Positions 45,660 to 55,834 of a DNA stretch of 64,000 bases are shown one piece after another. How positions within the stretch are numbered: position 1 is the stretch's first letter; every line of letters begins with the position of its first letter. Below the pieces are notes generated by a model. The model did not search any database and was not told the origin of the DNA. It saw nothing but the letters and a program-made list of their open reading frames with translations. The DNA lies in assembly GCA_038373885.1 (NCBI GenBank), contig JAWZYV010013548.1:292304-356303 (forward strand), in the 5' to 3' direction. The position numbers were made by a program, and so were the translations under genes. Source of the DNA: Cheiracanthium punctorium (taxonomy: Eukaryota > Arthropoda > Arachnida > Araneae > Cheiracanthiidae).

Positions 45660-47089
45660 GCTGAAATTTTTTTTCTAAATTTTTACCTAAACGGAGAAGC
45701 ATTTAATAATTGCATTCAGAATTTTTATTTAGCAACATTAATAATAATACTGCAATAAATTTACAAAACCTTACCTTAATGAAAATACTATATTAATGAA
45801 AAAAAATGCAGATATATCAAAAAAAATTTTTTTTTTTTCATCAACACTAAAATAGCACTTTAAAATAACACACACACAATTAATAACCATTTAAATATAA
45901 TGCTCTAATGTTCATTTCAACTCTAAAATAAAAATCGCTTACTTTTACGAAAGAAATTGATATCCACAAATTAAAATCGTCATCCCTCAACGATAAACAA
46001 AACACACGCACACAAAAAAAAAATATCTTCTCTCACAAGTTCAATGCAGGCAGGAGGAGTTTCGGTCAAAAACAAAAATATTCGGCACGGAGAAAAGGGG
46101 GAAATAATTCACCAGTTGCACACACTTCTCGTGGGGGCCTGTTGGGTGCAGAAGTAATGATGACAAGAGTTTCTCTTGGTTTGCGGCGAATGTGCGAAGA
46201 AAAAAAAAATGAATTAGGAGGCGCAGATTTCGGGATGGTAAACATGGTACAGAAATGTGATATCAGATAACGGAGGGCAGGCACTTCTTTAATTTACGTG
46301 TCGGCATCAGCGTCGTTAGTCGCTATGGAAAACTCAGGAGCGCAAATTTTTTGATGGGCTTCATGGGAGGATTCGATGGGAGGTCAGGCGAAAGTAGTTT
46401 CATCAAAGCAGGGAATGAGAAGTCCAAATCTGCAGTCGGTGAAGGGCAAGTTGGTTCTCTGATCGGCAGGCGGTCGGCATAACGCCGCATCTCCGGCGTA
46501 CTCCGCATCTTCTGGTAAGCAGTGTACCCCGTCTCCCAGATTACTGAACGTTAATTTTTTACAATTTAAAATTTTTAGTTGGCACACAGGCAATCATCCT
46601 GTCGACTATTTGAGACGTCAGATATTTCAAGTAAGCTTCAGAGTTAAGGCAGGTAATATGGTTTATTGAACATTACAATTAAGTTACAATTTAGAATGAG
46701 AAGAGGGGAGGGGAGACGGGTACAAGAATCAGCGTGGACTCATGAAGCAGTTCCAGTGGCAGAAGTCCCCCGATTTTCGATGTGCGGGAGTATTTACGCT
46801 TACCACCCCACGTGGTCTGCGAAGACACAACTCCTCCTCTCTCTTATCTCTGATCGAACCACACACATTTACCAACATGACCGCCATCCGGGGCTAAGAG
46901 GGCGTGAGGACACGTGTACATCTAAAGAACTCAGAATCGACGGCCTGATGTCTGACAAATAACAAAATAAATAAAACATAGCTCCAGAGCGCGCGTGGCA
47001 AGTATGACAGGAAAGTAACTTACAGTGAAAGTACCCGCTTGACCAATACCCAAACTAGTAAAACCCAAATTACCTTTTTATACATTACA
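43188..47089 (-). mobile_element. Ty3/gypsy-like LTR retrotransposon, 3'-deleted
   Basis: Order on the minus strand: LTR (47089 to 46611), leader of about 950 bp, then a gag-protease-RT frame to 43197. At the far end only nine bases, TGAGACGTC on the plus strand (43188-43196), remain of the second LTR. They equal the first nine bases of the intact LTR at 46611. Host flanks on both sides start with the same CATATATATA run, compatible with a short TSD in a microsatellite. RNase H, integrase and nearly all the second LTR are gone, so the copy cannot move on its own. Confidence 0.85.
46611..47089 (-). repeat. 5' LTR of the gypsy-like element
   Basis: On the minus strand the LTR runs TGTAATGTATAAAAAGG to GACGTCTCA, giving the usual TG...CA ends and 479 bp. 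An AATAAA polyadenylation signal lies at 46662-46667 on that strand. The downstream boundary is set by the match to the remnant at 43188. The leader right after it does not start with the TGG expected of a standard tRNA primer site, so the primer is unidentified. Confidence 0.75.
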
Positions 47090-47205
47090 CATATATATAT
47101 ATATATATATATACATATATATGAGTTACAGTACTATCATGGATGGGGGGTCACTAGTTGTAAACCCCCCCATGAAAAAATTCTCCCTACGCCACTGATA
47201 GGGAC

Positions 47206-48200
47206 TAACTTTAAAACCATTTGTATTGTAAAATTGGGGGGAATTTTTGATGTTGCACTTAGTGTTTATAATAATGCTGAAATACATAGAAAACTCTATA
47301 ACAGATGAGACTTCTGGATTATTAAACTCACACAATTAATTCAAGTTCCAAGGCTGTCCAATTACTCATTGCAAAATCTTAAAATCGCGTGAATCCGTTA
47401 AGCAAGCTATTACAGTCAAGAGACTACGATATACCATTTGCTTTGTCTTTTATTTAATGCAATGCTCTGTGATGCAATAAAACTAACCGATAAAACTAAC
47501 TCAAGGTCACATTGGAGTTTCACATATTAAAGTTAATAAAAAATTTCTTGCGTTTCAGAACTTTTTAAGACACTGTCGGGCTTAGCTAACATTGGCTATT
47601 GAACAGGAAGCTGGAGAAATTGATTTAAAAGAAATAATCACACACAGAAAGTTTGCGGAATTAAAATTCAGGAAACAAACTTTAAGATATTTTAAAAAGC
47701 TTATTTTATGGTTTTTATTTATTTATTTATTTAGCTATTTTTGTTTGAAAGAATTATTCAGTTTTATAGGAATGTAACTGTCAACAATTTATTTGTTTTA
47801 ATCGCAATATACTCTATGGCACGAAAGGGGCGGCTTTTTGTATTCTTGTCCGGGACGGCAAAACTCCTATAGAGCTCCTATAGATTTATTGACATAAGTA
47901 ATCACAAAGTTTTGTAGGTCAGTACAATTTACTTTCCGAAAAACTAAAAAACTTCACGTTCTGGAAACAAAACAACAGTTTTGCTGCAGACGATTTTAGT
48001 TAGGTTTTACTATTTTATAAAAAAAAGAAGGAAAAAAAAAACCAAAAGAAATCTGAAATTCTCTTGATTCAATGCATTCGATGTTCCGTATACCTCTATT
48101 TCTTCAACTTCCATGGCAGCCGTAAATGTAAGAGGCTATGATAATAAATAATAAAATTTCTAACGAAAAAGATTTAAACATAAAAGTTTTGTAAATTAAA
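47206..48200. other. AT-rich non-coding stretch
   Basis: No gene or element recognised. Short frames such as 47592-47777 have no recognisable content. Confidence 0.5.
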
Positions 48201-48206
48201 TATTGG

Positions 48207-48480
48207 AAGCCCAGTGATGCAATGGTTAGCTCACCGCGCTGCCGTCCCACAAGTCTGGGATTCGAATCCCGAGTTGGGCAAGGTCGACTCAGACTTTCTT
48301 CCTTTGAGTGGGTCAATAAAATGAGTACCAAGCTTGTTTGGGGTCAAACACTTGGTACTTCGCGTCAGGCTGATCACATGGCCGAGGCACATGTATCCGC
48401 ACCCCAAAACCCATGGTAGCGAAGGCGCGGTTGGGCAGCGCAGCCCTTGGCGCCGCAGAGGGGCTGATGCGCCAAAGTTT
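48207..48480 (+). mobile_element. tRNA-derived SINE with conserved central domain, copy 1
   Basis: The head has ATGGTTAGCTCACCGCGC (A-box region) and GGGATTCGAATCCC (B box). Then come AAGGTCGACTCAGACTTTC, GAGTGGGTCAATAAAATGAG and ACCAAGCTTGTTTGGGGTC. The central GTCGACTCAGCCTTTCAT...GTCGATAAAATGAGTACCA pattern is one I recall from mollusc and other invertebrate SINEs. The 3' part ends near GATGCGCCAAAGTTTGG. No clear TSD was found, so ends are approximate. Confidence 0.85.
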
Positions 48481-48664
48481 GGCTTTGACCACAACGGTAG
48501 ACTCATGTTTAAGACTATATAAAGCAATATAGTCGATGGAAAGTAATATAATCGATAAAAGTCAAAATAACATACTTTTTTTAAGGGGTTAACATTTAAT
48601 TTTTTTCTAAAATTGTTATTCCATTGTAAAATTGACTGAGACGCTTTCTAAAAAAATATAAAAA

Positions 48665-49015
48665 TATTGGCCATTTCTAACCACTTATTTTTTTCCTGGA
48701 TACTTCATCATGCTAGTAGCTTGTAAACATACAATTTAAATTGAGTCAATGGCGTAATTCGATTGCTTTAAAAACTGTTTAAACGTTGCAATATACCTTA
48801 AAAGAACATAATTTTATCGGTTTGGGATGGTTCATGACCAGGTTGAGGAGAGAAAAAAAAAATCGCTCAAAAGCAAGTAATGTATCAATGGTGTTTTGAA
48901 AACTAAATGTAGCGTGAATGTGCATATAAACACCATAAAACTGTGCTTAAGACAACATTGAGAAAATCTACTCTTTCTGTTTTGCAGTAAAAATATTTTA
49001 AAGTTATACCACAAC
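48665..49015. repeat. Dispersed repeat, partner of 32185-32735
   Basis: Collinear with 32185-32735 but lacking the hAT-type MITE. It ends at CCACAACGGCAAG right before the second SINE. The same CCACAACGG phrase follows the first SINE at 48488, so pieces of this repeat surround both SINEs. Confidence 0.82.
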
Positions 49016-49016
49016 G

Positions 49017-49290
49017 GCAAGAAGCACAGTAGAGTAATGGTTAGCGCACAGCATTGCCGTCCTACAGGTCCGGGGTTCGAATCCCAGGATGGGCAAGGTC
49101 GACTCAGCCTTTCATCTCTTGAGTGGGTCGATAAAATGAGGACCAAGCTTGTTTGGGGTCAAACACTGAGGGCTTCGCGTCAGGCCGGGCCAAATGCATC
49201 CGCACCCCAGAGCCCATGGGTCGAAGGCGTGATTGGGCAGCACAGGCCTTGGCCCCGCGGCCCCGCAGAGGGGTTGTTGCGCCAATGTTT
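49017..49290 (+). mobile_element. tRNA-derived SINE with conserved central domain, copy 2
   Basis: Same architecture as 48207: TAATGGTTAGCGCACAGC, B box GGGGTTCGAATCCC, AAGGTCGACTCAGCCTTTC, GAGTGGGTCGATAAAATGAG, then GGCTTCGCGTCAGGCC and a 3' part with GCAGAGGGGTTGTTGCGCC. The two copies differ by substitutions and short indels. The frames on both strands here are byproducts of the GC-rich SINE. Confidence 0.87.
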
Positions 49291-49722
49291 GACTTGAAAT
49301 TAAATATTTCACCATAGCGACAGAGAAAAAAAGCTTTAACACTTGAGTACCTGCGAAAGTAAATCATTATTGCTTAACAATTTCCTTGCCATTTCATGTT
49401 TCCTCCCGAAATTACCCAAACAATGCAAAGTTATTCTACCTAAAATTTGAAATAAATTGGCTAACCGTTAATCTGAATTTATTTTGCAATTTCAGAATTT
49501 CGCTCAATTTATTACATAATCAAAGGAGTGATAGTTTTTAAATTACATATTTCATTTTGAATTACATTTGGAAATAATATATTTCGTAATAGAAAAAAAA
49601 ACAACGTGAATATCCAAACTCAATTGATAAAATCATTATGTAATCACGTCAGGCGTCTTACAAAGAGAAAATATTATAGTAATATCCTATTTTATTTTCT
49701 TCCCATTCCATCTGGAGCCCGA

Positions 49723-49761
49723 TATATATAGTATTACAGGCAGATAGAATCGAAGCATTCT
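49723..49761 (+). promoter_or_regulatory. TATA-type core promoter of the small secreted-protein gene
   Basis: TATATATA at 49723-49730 precedes an initiator-like GCATTCTC at 49755-49762 by about 28-32 bp, the usual spacing. It would start transcription roughly 35 nt upstream of ATG 49793. This is inference from spacing only. Confidence 0.5.
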
Positions 49762-49792
49762 CTTTCACCGGATAGTGATCGCTGCTGAAAAG

Positions 49793-50074
49793 ATGAAGGT
49801 CTTACTTGTTGCCCTTTTGACGTTTTACCTGGTCATGTCGTCCATCCATTGCATGCCCCAAGGTGAGCCGGATGAAGAGACTACCGATGGTGGCAGCCCT
49901 CCTGCAGAGACTACCGAGGACGGGAACCCGGGTACAGAGACTACCGAGGACGGAAGCTCTGGTTCAGTGACTACCGAGGACGGAAGCTCTGATGCAGTGA
50001 CTGCCGAGGGAGAGAGCACTGATGGAGGATCTACGTGCGCTTGTAAAGGCACAACAGCGTCTTCAGCGGAGTGA
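49793..50074 (+). CDS. Small secreted acidic repeat protein
   Basis: The 93-residue product starts with a classic signal peptide: KV, then a hydrophobic core LLVALLTFYLVM, with probable cleavage just after the IHC segment. The mature part is very acidic and rich in Thr, Glu, Gly and Ser. It contains about four imperfect 10-residue repeats around TTEDGSS, encoded by 30-bp DNA repeats that keep GACTACCGAGGACGG nearly unchanged. Two Cys in CAC sit near the C-terminus. I chose ATG 49793 over an upstream non-ATG start because it places the signal sequence at the N-terminus and fits the promoter spacing. No intron is needed. I do not recognise the family. A secretory role is inferred; an extracellular, venom, cuticle or mucin-like function cannot be decided from sequence. 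Confidence 0.72.
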   Translation: MKVLLVALLTFYLVMSSIHCMPQGEPDEETTDGGSPPAETTEDGNPGTETTEDGSSGSVTTEDGSSDAVTAEGESTDGGSTCACKGTTASSAE

Positions 50075-50560
50075 CAGCATGCGATGCATCTGATTATCCC
50101 TCCAAAAGGAGTAGCGCTATGCCGCATCTGCAGTTTGACAGATCGACATCAAACCTGAAGACGGACATGATTACGGAGACTTTGCATTAATGTTCAGCAA
50201 TATGTTACCCAGCCAACTTCATAAAATTCTATTGATGTAAGAAAAGTTATGTACCACAGTAAGCAAAAATTTAGAACTTTAATTTTCAATGCCATACATC
50301 CTATTGTTTTACTTTGTTACTATGTAAAAAATCTGAAATACATGCCGTCTTCTTGCATTACGAAGAGAGTGTGCCATTTTATTGTTGTTGGTGTGCGTTT
50401 TTTCTTTCCTACAGGCAAGTTGATAAAATGAGATAAACTAATATTAGATGATTATTATCAGTGTTTAAGTATATAACAGTCAATAACCAATGAAAAACCA
50501 ACGGAGAATCCATTTTTACCCTCCAAAGGAAGGAATTCTTGCAAATTTTATGCGTTATAT

Positions 50561-50697
50561 CAGGGGCGTAGCTAGAGGGGGGGATATTGGGATTTATCCC
50601 CCCCCCGAAATTTTTGAATTAGTGATGAAATTTCGTCTATTTATACACATATAAGTTCATATCCCCCCCCCGAAAAAGTTTCTTGGCTACGCACCTG
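50561..50697. mobile_element. hAT-type MITE, GGCGTAGCC family
   Basis: Ends CAGGGGCGTAGCTAGAGG and CTTGGCTACGCACCTG, perfect TSD CGTTATAT. The interior closely matches 8280 and 52676, including AATTAGTGATGAAATTTCG. Confidence 0.95.
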
Positions 50698-50879
50698 CGT
50701 TATATACATATACACTATATATTAAACTATCGAGATTAAGATCTCTAAAGAGTAATTTATTTATAAAATGTCATTGAAATTCTACAATTTAAAATAACTT
50801 ATTGAAATATTTCATCATAAATTAAGAAATCAAATTCATAGTTGAATTAAATGTTGTAAAAATTAAATTTGTTTCTTTT

Positions 50880-51362
50880 ATACTGTGAAATCACTTATTT
50901 TGGCGAGGCTTTAATTTCACGATTTTCGCGAGCCCGTTGTCATGGCGAAAATTAAAGGATCGCGAAATATTTTCGCTTCAAATAATAATAAAAAATCAGA
51001 AATTTTTCAATTACCAAAATTTAATGATTTATTGCGCACTCTTTCTGGACAAATTTCTTTCTTTCAACTATTTCTTGAATATAAAGCAATAATGCAACTT
51101 ATAGAATGCAGTTCATTCACTTACAATATTTATACTGCTTCTTTGAAGCCATTCAATTTGGGGAGGAAGGGACGGACTTTTCGGACAAAAGGAAGTTTTC
51201 TAAAATGCCTTCTGCAAAAGGGTTCCATATTTAGGTACTACAGGGATTTTTCAACCTACGGTTCTATTCATGTAAAATTCGCGATATTTTCAGCTCGTGA
51301 AATGACCGATATCTTCATTTTCGCGAAAATTGCGGCCTCGTGAAAATAAGTGCTGTTACAGG
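50880..51362. mobile_element. Inverted-repeat element with TTTTCGCGA motifs
   Basis: Left arm TACTGTGAAATCACTTATTT and right-arm complement TCCTGTAACAGCACTTATTT continue as imperfect inverted repeats of about 45 bp. They include GGCGAGGCTTTAATTTCACG and its counterpart. TTTTCGCGA-like motifs recur in both arms. The ORF at 50942-51343 runs through the element and is a byproduct. No TSD was resolved and the superfamily is unknown. Confidence 0.65.
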
Positions 51363-52675
51363 AAATAATTCTTCATTGCTAGAGAAAATTTTACTTTATA
51401 TACTTAATAGCTTTAATAGCATATTTTTAATGCACTTCTGATACAGAATGAAATATTTATGAAATTATTTACACATACACACTCTGATTACCTAGCAAAG
51501 AAAAATGTTTAATTGGAATATTGCCTGAGCATCCATAAACAGCCAGTAAATACATTAAAGCTCTTGTTAACTAGTGTGAAAATCTTGGGTAGGAGCGGAT
51601 GGATTCTATATACCTCTTGCTACACTTCATAAATCGCAATCGAATTCATTTTATCATTAGCACAAGAGGTAAGCCGTGGAAAGTTTTTCCACTGTTGATT
51701 ACTAAAATACTTATGAGAGGTGTAATCCATGTTCATTAACCTTAAAAAATGCACTGCATTAACAAAAAAATCTATCTTTTCTTTCTTTTTTTTTCTTTTA
51801 AATTAAATGATATACATCAGGTATGGGCAACCTTTGAAAAGTTGCTGTCCAAACTTTATAGGGCAAAGTCGCTGGCCGTATAATTGGGATTTTTACTCGA
51901 TTTTGAGTGGTTTATGCGGGTTTTATACAGGGTTTGGATATGTTCCGCGGGCCGGATCAAAAGCCTTTGCGGGCCACATCCAGCGGAGAGTTTGCCCATA
52001 TGGGATATACATTTTTTACATAATTGTTTAGTAACGAAAAAATTTCTGAATACTGTGAAACAATGTCTAGTAACAGTAAAAGCACATTCCATATGAATGC
52101 AATCATTCTCACAACATAAAAGTAAAGAAGCATAGAGTATTTGGATAGCGAGTGCACTGGGAAATGATCTTAATATCATCTCAGTCAACGTTGCATCCAC
52201 AATACGCTTTAGTCGTATTTAGAACATATTACAGGTTAGGTGGTAACAGGCTTTAATTCTTTTTAAAGATATGTGGGCAATGTCAGCTGAAATTTTTTTC
52301 GAAAATAAGGTCGAAAATAAGATTCCATTAAGAAAAACTTCCTCTCGTTCAATTACAAAAAGTTTTTCTTTTTAATTTTTATACGACCACCGTACAAATA
52401 TATATATATATATATATATCCCAATTAGTAAAATTTGCCCCGTACACTAATGAGGTGATACACAAATTTTGAAAAAAGGTATCCTGAAAACTCTCAGAGG
52501 TATGAAGATATATCCTGACTTAAATCAATTTTTAGTAGCTCTCGAAGAGAAAAAATAGAACAAAGCGAAAATTGGATGATTGCATTTCTGAGATCGTACA
52601 GAAGTTACGAAAGAAAATATTTTTTCCCACTCTAGCAATAAACGTTTACATTCAAATGCATGTATAGCCCCTGAT
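51363..52675. other. AT-rich non-coding stretch
   Basis: A TA repeat lies at 52399-52418. At 51819-52001 a GC-richer block includes GGGCCACATCCAGCGGAGAG, possibly an eroded element with GCGGGCC-type ends. Overlapping frames on both strands (51807-52200) have no recognisable content. Confidence 0.45.
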
Positions 52676-52813
52676 CAGGGGCGTAGCCAGGGGGGGATAT
52701 CGGGATATGTACCCCCCCCCGAAATTTTTGGATTAGTGATGAAATTCCATCTATTTATGCACATATACGTTCATACCCCCCCTCCCTGAAAAATTTTCCT
52801 GGCTACGCGCCTG
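52676..52813. mobile_element. hAT-type MITE, GGCGTAGCC family
   Basis: Ends CAGGGGCGTAGCCAGG and CCTGGCTACGCGCCTG with G7 and C10 runs inside, perfect TSD CCCCTGAT. The interior matches 8280 and 50561. Confidence 0.96.
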
Positions 52814-53006
52814 CCCCTGATCACCTTCGTTTAAAGTTATGTCTGCAGAGAAGATGAAAGGCTGAAATTTTGTCCATCACCTCTTTAGTGTACGGGCACA
52901 TTTTACTAGTTGGGTACTTTTTTACGGAGGTAGTATAAAAATTTTTAAAATGTTACTTTTTGAAAATTAACGAGGTTTTATTTTCTTAACGGAGTCTTAT
53001 TTCAGA

Positions 53007-53010
<4 letters not shown>

Positions 53011-53040
<30 letters not shown>
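53011..53040. repeat. Poly-T run of 30
   Basis: An uninterrupted run of 30 T, probably a retroposed poly-A tail on the opposite strand or slippage product. No element head was identified next to it. Confidence 0.97.
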
Positions 53041-53088
53041 CTTCTATCGACATTGCCACATCTCTAATAGATAACAAATCAAAGCCAG

Positions 53089-53352
53089 TTACGCACCTTT
53101 TTGGGACACCCGGTATAGATCACTTATTACTTTCATACTATATTTATCTGGTCTATAGAGGTAAAATACTACTCGCAGTATTCCCTCATAACCTTTGTCA
53201 TCGTCTTTCAGAGTCTGCGGAAACAGCGGTTTACTTGCCTTCAAGTTCAAAATTAAATGCCTTGTAAGGCAAATTGCAATAGCGCACACAAAGGGAGAGA
53301 TAGCTTGAACAGCAGACTTATCAAGGGTGTCTAACGCGCATTCCCGTTTCAT
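53089..53352 (-). CDS. Candidate orphan exon, unrecognised
   Basis: On the minus strand an 87-codon frame has a well-mixed, protein-like composition unlike most frames here, with segments such as DKSAVQAISPFVCAIAICL and GYEGILRVVFYLYRPDKYS. A TTTTCTTCAG acceptor-like signal sits immediately before its first codon. The 3' end runs into CCGGGTGTCCCAAAAAGG, which looks like a repeat terminus, so the true end is probably before that. I do not recognise the family and saw no partner exons. It may be an internal exon of a host gene or a retroposed fragment. Confidence 0.35.
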   Translation of the reverse strand: MKRECALDTLDKSAVQAISPFVCAIAICLTRHLILNLKASKPLFPQTLKDDDKGYEGILRVVFYLYRPDKYSMKVISDLYRVSQKGA

Positions 53353-54002
53353 CTGAAGAAAATAGCTGGAAACTCCACACCATTAGACAGACAGCCGTGC
53401 GGCAGGCCAGAGACCTATACACAACCATCTACTAATGCTCACTGTCTTATCCACTCGATAATTGGTCGACTCAAAATTAAAATGAAACAGCCTTCAGCTC
53501 CATTCTAAATTGCTATATTCTGTATTCCCTTGGTGAAGTTTTCTTTTCTTTTCTTTTTTTTTTTTTTTCAAGCCATACAGAAATTAAAAATTATAGCAGT
53601 TTAGCATGGCAATTAAAACAACATATTTTTGAATTGGGAATGAATTAATGCGAAAATGTGTTATGCAATTACGTATGAAAGAAGATTTATTTTATCTCTC
53701 TAACAAAAGATATTTATAGATTTTTTTAATAGAATATTTAAAAGTACTGGCAGTTTAGTGAAAACTCAATAATATTTTAATGTTAATTAGAAGATGCATT
53801 TTGCTACATCCATCTCTTTTGGAATTTCGTTTCACATTCTGTACTAAAATTTTTTTAGAAAAAAAGAGAGAGAGAGAGAGAAAACATAATTCACGGCTGC
53901 ATAATAAACATCTTAAAATTAAAAAAAATTGTACTGATAATCCGCGGATTATATAGAAAGGAAAATACAGTAACAACCATAAAAATATATAAATTTATTA
54001 GA

Positions 54003-54382
54003 ATGAGAGCAGTTGCAGCAGCTTTCTTGAAATTCCCAGCCCGACATATCTATTTATCCTCATCCATTCATCATTTTATGATGAACTCGCAAAGCGAGCG
54101 GTTATGTACACCTGAAGCTGGTTCGTCCAAAAGAATGACCGCGCTAAGATGCTTTTATTTATCACCGAAAGTGATACTAAGAGGAAAAAAGCCGTCGAAG
54201 AGTACTACTACTGCTACTGGAGCTCCCCCCCCCCCTCACTCCTCCCGTCCGAGTTCTTCTATTCCTATTGCAAGCTCATTTAATGCATTTAATAACCTTA
54301 ACTCGGATCTCGAAATGGAGTTAACATCAGAATACCGACAGGACACCCACCCAATTACTGAAATTAAAGGCATAGTCATTAC
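54003..54382 (+). other. Open reading frame fragment, possibly ORF1-like
   Basis: The frame is rich in Pro, Ser and Thr in its middle (TTTATGAPPPPHSSRPSSS) and then reads AFNNLNSDLEMELTSE. That is mildly reminiscent of the linker in jockey-type non-LTR ORF1 proteins. It is cut off at about 54383 by a TAGTGGCGGATC hAT-like end. No zinc knuckle or RT is present. This is a weak impression only. Confidence 0.25.
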
Positions 54383-54456
54383 TAGTGGCGGATCTAGCAT
54401 TGGTTAAAGGGGTGAGGGGAGGGCTAACTTACTGCGTATTCAATAATTTGGTTACA

Positions 54457-55832
54457 CCCAGACAGCACAGCAAACTTGCATCAAACTTGCAGCAAGCTTG
54501 ATTTATCAAGTCAATAAGCTTGAATTAAGGAAAATTCCAAGCGTGTAAGCTTGATGCAAGCTTGAATCAAGTGTTCTAGTTTACACTTGCCCAGCTTGCA
54601 TTAAGCTTGACATTTCAAGCTTGAATCAAGCTTGACATTTCAAGCTTAATTTAAAGCTTAAAAATTTTTTTCTAAATACACGGGGCGCCCGCTGGCGAAC
54701 GCGCCCCACATAATTTATTTTTCCGCGCATTGTCCCCCTCTACGCTGAAATTTCAATTTAATTTGTTTCCATCGAGTGTTCGTGGCTGGAATAGAACCCG
54801 GGCCTTTTGGCTTAGCAGTCGAGCACGCTATCCATTCAGCCACCGGAGCCTTGTGCAGCTATGACTAAAGTTTGAAGTGACTTACCACGCTGTTTTCTCG
54901 CCAGATTGATAAGTGGGCGATGTGTTATTTGTTTCTTTTATTTTTTCATGGGATGCATCAAAATTAAAATAATGTTATGTGTGGTTTAGAGACTCTACTA
55001 ATAGGGAAATAAACATAATATAAACTAGCAGCACACGTTTTAAAACTTTTAGTACCGCAACACTCATGAGCAATACTGCTGGCCAAAATCGAGACAAACG
55101 ACTGATTTTGAAATCAATTTCGTAGTATAATTGTATTTTATTTTGAAGAATTTCCATATTTGGAAATATAGAATGGGTTTACTTAACACAAATTTTGTGT
55201 TACGTAATCTGAAATGAAAGAAACAGACAGTTAAACGCTACTTCGAAATGCTGTATCACAGTTGCTAACATGTATGCAATACAAACACTTTAGTCATTTT
55301 TGTAAATATTTCTTAAAATAACGAATAATTGAAAAATGTTGCTATTTTTTAACGCTAAAAATTCTCTTTACAAATGTGGTTATTTTCCTACATATTGGTA
55401 TGCTATATCGATATAGAGCATTTCGAAGAATTAAAAATAAGTTTAAATTAATTTATACAAATGTAAATTTGAATTATTTTCATTGTTCATACTTTATAAT
55501 TAAAAAAATTATTTAACTTCTGATTTTTTTTTATCCTTTGTAATTTTATTTTAAAATTACAAAAGTGTAAGATGTAAGATTTTTGGGCTCTAAAATCTGT
55601 AGGCCCTGGGCAGTTGCCCCGTTTGCCCTGCCGGTAATATGGCACTGGTAATAAAATAAAACACATCTTTTACGAACTTTCAGCAAATTTGAGGACGCTA
55701 GACAATTAATGTCCATTCTCTTTTACAGATGGCGCCATCACTGCGCACTTTGCAAGCTAAAATCCAGCTTAAGCCAACCTTGCATTGCCAAGCCAAATGT
55801 CAAGCTTGATTTAAGCTTATGTGCTGTCTGGG
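54457..55832. mobile_element. 1.4-kb TIR element with AAGCTTGA array and tRNA-like module
   Basis: CCCAGACAGCACA at the left end is exactly mirrored by TGTGCTGTCTGGG at the right. The left 250 bp is an array of AAGCTTGA and CAAGCTTGAATCAAG units, and the right end repeats ATGTCAAGCTTGATTTAAGC. A second copy starts at 63579. An antisense tRNA-like module lies at about 54768-54850. A hAT-like right-end fragment at 55600-55647 lies inside. The flanks TGGTTACA and CAGTTATC do not give a clean TSD. I cannot assign a superfamily. Confidence 0.75.
54768..54850 (-). other. tRNA-Ser/Arg-like module inside the TIR element
   Basis: On the minus strand TGGCTGAATGG matches an A box and GGGTTCTATTCC approximates a B box. 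A loop of CTGCTAA would present GCT as anticodon. The stems are imperfect and there is no proper acceptor pairing, so it is tRNA-derived rather than a gene. An equivalent sits at about 63890-63965. Confidence 0.5.
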
Positions 55833-55834
55833 CA

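Larger units (their letters stand above)
43050..47197. mobile_element. hAT-type MITE split by an LTR retrotransposon
   Basis: The left part starts CAATGGCTTAGCTACGAGGG and reaches about 43187. The right part resumes near 47090 and ends CTACGCCACTG. Both outer flanks carry the perfect 8-bp TSD ATAGGGAC (43042-43049, 47198-47205), which proves they are the two halves of one element of the GGCGTAGCC family. The break lies in the CA/TA microsatellite that replaces the middle of the MITE. The retroelement is therefore younger than the MITE. Confidence 0.93.

Noticed and set aside
46066..46593. Three minus-strand frames of 61-72 codons upstream of the gag-pol frame
   Set aside because: They lie in the leader of the LTR element, overlap one another and have no recognisable content.
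54383..55647. A single hAT-type element from TAGTGGCGGATC to GGCACTG
   Set aside because: Its proposed right end lies inside the 54457-55832 TIR element while the left end is outside, so simple nesting is impossible. Flanks agree at only 5 of 8.
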